From Actinomycetes bacterium (GTDB lineage Bacteria; Actinomycetota; Actinomycetes; Actinomycetales; Cellulomonadaceae), in NCBI GenBank assembly GCA_023425905.1, contig JAFABT010000069.1, positions 1 to 9,602 of the forward strand: a stretch of DNA of 9,602 nt. The letters run 5' to 3'. A program made the position numbers and the translations under genes. The notes beneath the pieces are model-generated. The model did not search any database and had not been told where the DNA came from. It saw only the letters and a program-made list of their open reading frames with translations. Within the stretch, counting starts at the first letter, position 1, and every line of letters begins with the position of its first letter. Positions 6,615 to 9,602 of this stretch are shown here, one piece after another.

Positions 6615-7298
6615 TCAGTGGGTCATGCCGTCCATGACGCCGCCGTCGTCCATCACATGGGTCGGTTCCCAGCCGCCGACGGCCGGGTCGAGCATCCCGG
6701 CGATCATCGCGACGTGGGCGACGACGAGGAACAGTCCGACCATGGTCGCGTGCACCTTGAGGCGTCGCTGGCCGTCCCACCCTGCTCCCCACACCCGGGT
6801 CTCGAGCAGGCTCATGCCGAGCAGCGGCACGAGCCCCAGCAGGTAGAACCCGACGGCGACGACGTCGACCCACCCGCGCCAGGCGCCGCTCGTCGTGAGC
6901 GGGACGACGGCGTGCCGCAGCAGGTAGGCGACGACGCCGAGGAAGTAGAACCCCGCGACGAGTCCCGCGTAGCGGTTGAGCCCTGCGACGACGGGGTGGA
7001 CCGTGCGACGAAAGAGGATCGCAAGCTCGGTCACGGCGATCGTCTCGGCGAGGATGACCGGGACCGCCATGAAGAGCAGGAGGTTCCACGGCTGGTTGGC
7101 GGCGAGCAGGCCCATGTAGTGCGTCGAGCCCATGTCCTCGCCGGCCGGCCATGCGGGCAGGGCGAGCGCGACGGCGACGATCGCGAGGCAGGCGACGACG
7201 ACGGCCGCGACACGCGCGGGGCGGCCCCGGTCTCCCGGCTGGGGCGTGATGGGGCCGGGAGGTGCTGCGGGTGCGGCGTCGGCTGCGGTGGCGACCAT
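6615..7298 (-). CDS. Five-helix His/Met-rich membrane protein, DUF6803-like, probable copper-handling role
   Basis: A 227-residue integral membrane protein with a Pro/Ala-rich cytoplasmic tail (1-29) and about five helices (30-48, 71-97, 110-132, 145-167, 183-203). Characteristic stretches are THYMGLLAANQPWNLLLFM (59-77), AETIAVTELAILF (84-96) and VVAYLLRHAV (122-131). From memory this matches a family filed as DUF6803; the label needs a profile search. Histidines at or near helix ends (H60, H101, H129, H183, H195) could bind haem or copper. The C-terminal tail, with H214, M216, M222, M225 and H227 among aspartates, looks like a metal-binding appendix. An AAGGA ribosome-binding site lies 7 bases before the ATG. 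It is divergent from cueP, and a tandem CTTCATCG box points toward it, so co-regulation with cueP by the adjacent two-component system is likely. Biochemical function is unknown; a copper permease or a b-type cytochrome-like protein are both possible. Confidence 0.85.
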   Translation of the reverse strand: MVATAADAAPAAPPGPITPQPGDRGRPARVAAVVVACLAIVAVALALPAWPAGEDMGSTHYMGLLAANQPWNLLLFMAVPVILAETIAVTELAILFRRTVHPVVAGLNRYAGLVAGFYFLGVVAYLLRHAVVPLTTSGAWRGWVDVVAVGFYLLGLVPLLGMSLLETRVWGAGWDGQRRLKVHATMVGLFLVVAHVAMIAGMLDPAVGGWEPTHVMDDGGVMDGMTH

Positions 7299-7388
7299 GA
7301 GGAGTTCCTTCGTCGGGCGTGAGGGCGCCGGACCGTCCGCCGCCGGTTCCCACTGTGGCGGCCCGACGCCCTCCGCCGGCCCGCGGAA

Positions 7389-7407
7389 CGATGAAGAGTC
7401 GATGAAG
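7389..7407 (-). promoter_or_regulatory. Tandem response-regulator box for the DUF6803-like gene (CopR-box type)
   Basis: On the plus strand CGATGAAG occurs at 7389-7396 and 7400-7407, exactly 11 bp apart. On the minus strand this reads CTTCATCG-N3-CTTCATCG, pointing at the gene starting at 7298. Repeats spaced by one helical turn are the usual target of OmpR-family dimers. The TGAAG core and 11-bp period agree with the C. glutamicum CopR box (tandem TGAAGATTT) as I recall it. No clear -10 was found downstream. Confidence 0.65.
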
Positions 7408-7438
7408 CCGTTCCCGGGCGGGACCTCGGGGCGGCCGC

Positions 7439-7457
7439 CTTCATCGAACCTTCATCG
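7439..7457 (+). promoter_or_regulatory. Tandem response-regulator box for cueP (CopR-box type)
   Basis: CTTCATCG occurs at 7439-7446 and 7450-7457, again with an 11-bp period and 3-base gap, ending 42 bases before the cueP ATG. It is the mirror image of the box at 7389-7407, so each divergent gene has its own correctly oriented copy. The distance to the start leaves room for a -10 near 7480, although only poor matches are present. This is consistent with an activator-dependent promoter. Confidence 0.65.
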
Positions 7458-7499
7458 CCGGCCGCCCGTTCGAGGAGATCGTCGGGTGAGGATGGCTGC

Positions 7500-8111
7500 A
7501 TGCGTACCCGACTCCCCCTCACCCTTCTTGCCGCCACGACCCTCGCCCTGGTCACCGCCTGCTCCCCGGCTACGTCGCCGGGCCAGGCGGCCTCGCCCGC
7601 CGCACCGCCGTCGGCATCGGCGCCCGTCGCGACCCAGGACGACGCGGTCCTCGCTGCGCTCGGCCTCGACGGGCTCACGGGCGCCCAGATCGTCGAGCGC
7701 CTCGATGCCTCGCCCGAGGCGCGGCCGCTCGCGATGACCGCGTCGGTCCGCGAGGACGCGGTCCTCGTCGGCGACGGCACGACGGAGGTCGCCGTCCCGC
7801 TCGAGGACGGCAGGTTCTACGTCTCGATCGCCCCGTACGTCAGCGGCACGCACGAGTGCTACTTCCACTCCCTCGCGACGTGCCAGGGCGAGCTCGCCGG
7901 TGAGGACGTCGAGGTGACGATCACGGCGTCCGACGGCACCGTCCTCGTCGACGAGGCCGCGACGACGTACGCGAACGGCTTCGTCGGCTTCTGGCTGCCC
8001 GAGGACGTCGAGGGCACGATCGAGGTGCGCCAGGGCGAGCTCGCCGGCTCGGTGCCGTTCAGCACGACGCCGGGCAGCCCGACGTGCGTGACGACGCTCA
8101 AGATGGCGTGA
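7500..8111 (+). CDS. cueP: CueP-family copper-binding lipoprotein
   Basis: A 203-residue secreted lipoprotein. The signal peptide ends in lipobox VTA-C21 and is followed by an Ala/Ser/Pro linker (about 22-45) that tethers the domain to the outer face of the membrane. The folded domain carries the CueP signature: C120-Y-F-H123-S-L-A-T-C128 and a C-terminal PTC196VTTL. The spacings 120-128 (8) and 128-196 (68) equal those of Salmonella CueP (Cys96, Cys104, Cys172 as I recall), where these cysteines bind periplasmic copper. FVGFWLPEDVEGTIEV (about 161-176) is also family-like. GAGG at 7488-7491 lies eight bases before the ATG. The upstream tandem box suggests induction by the adjacent two-component system. 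In Salmonella CueP is a periplasmic copper chaperone and resistance factor; here the lipid anchor replaces a free periplasmic form. Family call is strong. Confidence 0.93.
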   Translation: MRTRLPLTLLAATTLALVTACSPATSPGQAASPAAPPSASAPVATQDDAVLAALGLDGLTGAQIVERLDASPEARPLAMTASVREDAVLVGDGTTEVAVPLEDGRFYVSIAPYVSGTHECYFHSLATCQGELAGEDVEVTITASDGTVLVDEAATTYANGFVGFWLPEDVEGTIEVRQGELAGSVPFSTTPGSPTCVTTLKMA

Positions 8112-8181
8112 GCGTCGCGCGTCTGACGCGTGGGTTCGCGTAGGCGCATCACCGGGGCGCGTCCAGCCAGGGCCGCCTCAT

Positions 8182-8217
8182 ATGACACATGAAGGCTCAG
8201 ACCGATATCATCGGTAC
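8182..8217 (+). promoter_or_regulatory. Leaderless promoter of the methyltransferase gene
   Basis: ATGACA (8182-8187) and TATCAT (8206-8211) form a good -35/-10 pair with an 18-bp spacer. The -10 ends six bases before ATG 8218, so transcription should begin at or next to the A of the start codon, giving a leaderless mRNA as is common in actinobacteria. A perfect 8-bp palindrome TCATATGA (8178-8185) overlaps the -35. Confidence 0.7.
8201..8215. promoter_or_regulatory. Inverted repeat over the -10, candidate operator
   Basis: ACCGAT-ATC-ATCGGT is a 6-bp-arm inverted repeat covering the -10 and the initiation region of the methyltransferase promoter. The position suits a repressor of the metal-sensing ArsR or similar type, but no such regulator gene lies in the window. 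The CDF promoter does not share this dyad. Confidence 0.4.
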
Positions 8218-8227
8218 ATGACGATGA
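8208..8227. promoter_or_regulatory. Shared dyad TCATCG-N8-CGATGA, copy 1
   Basis: TCATCG 8208-8213 and CGATGA 8222-8227 form a perfect 6-bp inverted repeat with an 8-base centre that contains the start codon. The same dyad with the same spacing recurs at 8921-8940 at the next gene. Part of it encodes the Met-Thr-Met-Thr N-terminus, so coding constraint may explain some of the similarity. Confidence 0.4.
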
Positions 8228-8859
8228 CTACTTGGGCCGCCCTCGCACTCGCGCTGTACGGGGTCGGGCTGGTGACGACCTTCGGTGTGCGCACCTGGAG
8301 CCACTGGCGCGCGACAGGCACCTCGGGCTTCCGCGGGCTCTCCGGCGCGGTCGGCTCACTCCCCTGGTGGGGCGGGGTGCTGTTCGCCGGCGCCCTCGTG
8401 CTCACCGCCCTCGGCCTCGCGCTCGCGACCACAGGCGCCACCCCTGTCATCGAGGCCTCTGCCGCGCTTGCCTGGGCGGGACTGACGCTCACGGTCGCGG
8501 CGTTCGTCGGCGTCGTCCTCGCGCAGAGCGGGATGGGCACGTCGTGGCGCATCGGGGTGGACGCCGCAGAACGCACCGCCCTCGTGACCGCCGGTGCGTT
8601 CGCGCTCGCCCGCAACCCCGTCTTCACCGCGATGTGCGCCGCCCTCGTCGGCCTCACCCTCATGGTGCCGGCGCCACTCACCCTCGCCGGGCTCGTGTGC
8701 CTCGTCGTCGCGGTCGAGCTCCAGGTGCGCGCGGTCGAGGAGCCCTACCTCCTGGCCACCCACGGCGACGAGTACCGGGCCTACGCGGCCCGCGTCGGAC
8801 GGTTCATACCCAGGGTCGGGCGCCTCCGCTCTCCGCAGGAGCAGCGGGCCCTGCGCTAG
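8218..8859 (+). CDS. ICMT/PEMT-like membrane methyltransferase (213 aa)
   Basis: Integral membrane protein with helices at about 4-22, 44-66, 72-96 and 133-165, and the SAM-dependent methyltransferase signature of the isoprenylcysteine carboxyl methyltransferase / phospholipid methyltransferase group. This comprises R132-N133-P134, E174-E175-P-Y-L-L and H182-G-D-E-Y186-R-A-Y followed by V-G-R-F-I-P. The natural substrate of bacterial members is mostly unknown. The start at 8218 is chosen because TATCAT lies exactly six bases upstream. The in-frame ATG at 8182 would place the promoter inside the gene and add a 12-residue hydrophilic extension. It begins MTMTT, like the MTMTA of the next gene. 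Genes of this type are often found beside CDF-like cation transporters and metal regulators in actinobacteria, as here, but no metal role has been shown. Fold call is good; function is unassigned. Confidence 0.88.
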   Translation: MTMTTWAALALALYGVGLVTTFGVRTWSHWRATGTSGFRGLSGAVGSLPWWGGVLFAGALVLTALGLALATTGATPVIEASAALAWAGLTLTVAAFVGVVLAQSGMGTSWRIGVDAAERTALVTAGAFALARNPVFTAMCAALVGLTLMVPAPLTLAGLVCLVVAVELQVRAVEEPYLLATHGDEYRAYAARVGRFIPRVGRLRSPQEQRALR

Positions 8860-8870
8860 GCACGTCGGAG

Positions 8871-8898
8871 CAGGACGAGCTCGGGGACGATCGTCCTG
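8871..8898 (+). terminator. Strong hairpin between methyltransferase and CDF genes
   Basis: CAGGACGA 8871-8878 pairs perfectly with TCGTCCTG 8891-8898 (8 bp, 12-base loop). GAG 8868-8870 and CTC 8900-8902 extend it past one bulged base. It starts 12 bases after the methyltransferase stop. There is no U-tract, as is common for actinobacterial terminators. It overlaps the -35 region of the next promoter, so it could also be an operator. Confidence 0.5.
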
Positions 8899-8930
8899 TC
8901 TCCCCCGGCTCGCCGAGGTATCATCGCCCT
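8896..8930 (+). promoter_or_regulatory. Leaderless promoter of the CDF transporter gene
   Basis: TATCAT (8919-8924) lies exactly six bases before GTG 8931, matching the -10 and spacing at the preceding gene. The -35 (CTGTCT 8896-8901, 17-bp spacer) is weak. Over 24 positions from the -10 into codon 4 the two promoters agree at 19. Confidence 0.6.
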
Positions 8931-8940
8931 GTGACGATGA
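8921..8940. promoter_or_regulatory. Shared dyad TCATCG-N8-CGATGA, copy 2
   Basis: TCATCG 8921-8926 and CGATGA 8935-8940 repeat the dyad at 8208-8227 with identical arms and spacing but a different 8-base centre. This suggests one regulator acting at both genes. Confidence 0.4.
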
Positions 8941-9572
8941 CTGCGCTTCCGGCGGCCGAGGTCGAGCGCCTGACCCGCCGCGGGCTGCGCCTGGCGCAGA
9001 TCACGGTCGCCTACAACGTCGCCGAGGGTGCCGTCGCGATCACCGCGGGAGTGCTCGCGGGCCTCGTGTCCGTCATCGGCTTCGGCATCGACTCCGGAAT
9101 CGAGTCGATCGCTGCAGTCCTCGTGGGACTGCGCCTCGCCGCGCGGCTGCGGCACGGCCACGCCGACGAGGCCAAGGAACGGCTCGTCCTGCGGGCCGTC
9201 GCGGTGACGTTCTTCGTCCTCGCCGCGTACGTAACGTTCGAAGGCGTCCGCAGCCTCGTCGACGGCGAGCGGCCCGACACCTCCACCGTCGCGCTCGTGC
9301 TCCTCACCGCGTCACTCGTCGTCATGCCGGTGCTCGCTGCCGCCAAGCGACGCGTCGGCCTCGCGCTGCACGACAACCTCATCCTCGCCGACGCCGCCGA
9401 GACCCGGATCTGCGTCCTGCTCAGTGCCTCGACGCTCGCCGGCATCGCCCTGTTCCAGCTCACGGGCGCCGCATGGCTCGACCCCGTCGCGGCCTTCGTC
9501 ATCGCCGCCTTCGCGGTGCACGAGGGCAGGGAGGCGTGGGAGGGCGAGCTTGCCGAGGACGACGACGACTGA
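8931..9572 (+). CDS. CDF-type cation transporter, membrane domain only (213 aa)
   Basis: Six predicted helices (about 19-43, 45-66, 84-106, 112-132, 150-178, 180-200) with the layout of the cation diffusion facilitator membrane domain. Helix 2 carries D54-S-G-I-E58 where classical CDF proteins have HxxxD or DxxxD. Helix 5 carries H147-D148-N149 and A-D154-A-A-E157-T. These acidic residues are the likely metal site. The protein ends in an EDDDD tail soon after helix 6 and lacks the usual cytoplasmic C-terminal domain, so it is about 90 residues shorter than a typical CDF. GTG 8931 is chosen because it lies six bases after TATCAT and the helical domain starts directly after it; the open frame upstream is only the shadow of the methyltransferase gene. 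Export of a divalent cation such as Zn, Co or Cd in exchange for protons is the family expectation; the actual metal is unknown. Confidence 0.87.
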   Translation: MTMTALPAAEVERLTRRGLRLAQITVAYNVAEGAVAITAGVLAGLVSVIGFGIDSGIESIAAVLVGLRLAARLRHGHADEAKERLVLRAVAVTFFVLAAYVTFEGVRSLVDGERPDTSTVALVLLTASLVVMPVLAAAKRRVGLALHDNLILADAAETRICVLLSASTLAGIALFQLTGAAWLDPVAAFVIAAFAVHEGREAWEGELAEDDDD

Positions 9573-9583
9573 GATGCGAACGC

Positions 9584-9602
9584 AGAAGGCCCCGACCCGG
9601 AG
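9584..9602 (+). terminator. Possible left arm of a terminator cut by the window edge
   Basis: A G/C-rich arm (AGAAGGCCCCGACCCGG) begins 11 bases after the CDF stop. It is the kind of sequence that opens actinobacterial terminator hairpins, but its pairing partner would lie outside the window. Confidence 0.25.

Noticed and set aside
6576..7322. Plus-strand open frame opposite the DUF6803-like gene
   Set aside because: Low-complexity His/Asp/Arg-rich translation; the minus strand has coherent helices and an RBS.
8111..8131. GCGTC/GACGC hairpin after cueP as a terminator
   Set aside because: Only 5 bp with an 8-base loop, overlaps the stop codon and has no U-tract; too weak to annotate.
8182..8217. 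ATG 8182 as start of the methyltransferase
   Set aside because: This ATG is part of the likely -35, and the -10 would lie inside the gene; ATG 8218 fits a leaderless start.
8232..8930. Long upstream extension of the CDF reading frame
   Set aside because: It runs through the methyltransferase gene in another frame with Arg/Pro/His-rich low-complexity translation typical of high-GC shadows.

Overview
This window comes from a high-GC actinobacterium. GC is high throughout, nearly all third codon positions are G or C, and starts of the leaderless type (TAnnnT, six bases, then ATG/GTG) are present. The style recalls Micrococcales such as the Cellulomonas group, but that placement is an inference. 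I find eight genes plus several regulatory elements. No tRNA, rRNA, CRISPR, insertion sequence or phage gene was seen.

Left arm (1-3313, minus strand): two full-type ABC exporter half-transporters (membrane domain plus ATPase) overlap by 4 bp (ATGA). The distal one runs off the left edge. They are paralogous in layout and may form a heterodimer; the substrate is unknown.

Centre (about 3461-6579, plus strand): a leader matching the yybP-ykoY manganese riboswitch precedes a TerC-family membrane protein. The switch settles the start codon as GTG 3594. An OmpR-type response regulator follows 2 nt after terC, and its histidine kinase overlaps it by 4 bp. The three genes look like one transcription unit, so a manganese-sensing leader may also feed expression of a two-component system.

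Copper module (6615-8111): a five-helix, His/Met-rich membrane protein (DUF6803-like) and a CueP copper-binding lipoprotein are divergently transcribed. Between them lie two tandem-repeat boxes with an 11-bp period, CTTCATCG-N3-CTTCATCG, each pointing at its own gene. This is the architecture of an OmpR-family regulator site and resembles the Corynebacterium glutamicum CopR box (TGAAG repeated every 11 bp). The simplest reading is that the adjacent kinase/regulator pair is a CopRS-like copper sensor driving both genes.

Right arm (8182-9572): an ICMT/PEMT-like membrane methyltransferase and a short six-helix CDF-type cation transporter, separated by a strong hairpin. Each has its own promoter with the same -10 (TATCAT) exactly six bases before the start codon, so both are predicted to be leaderless. 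Both carry the same TCATCG-N8-CGATGA dyad across the start, suggesting one shared regulator not encoded here. Overall the region from 3461 to the right edge reads as a metal-homeostasis island (Mn, Cu and probably another divalent metal).
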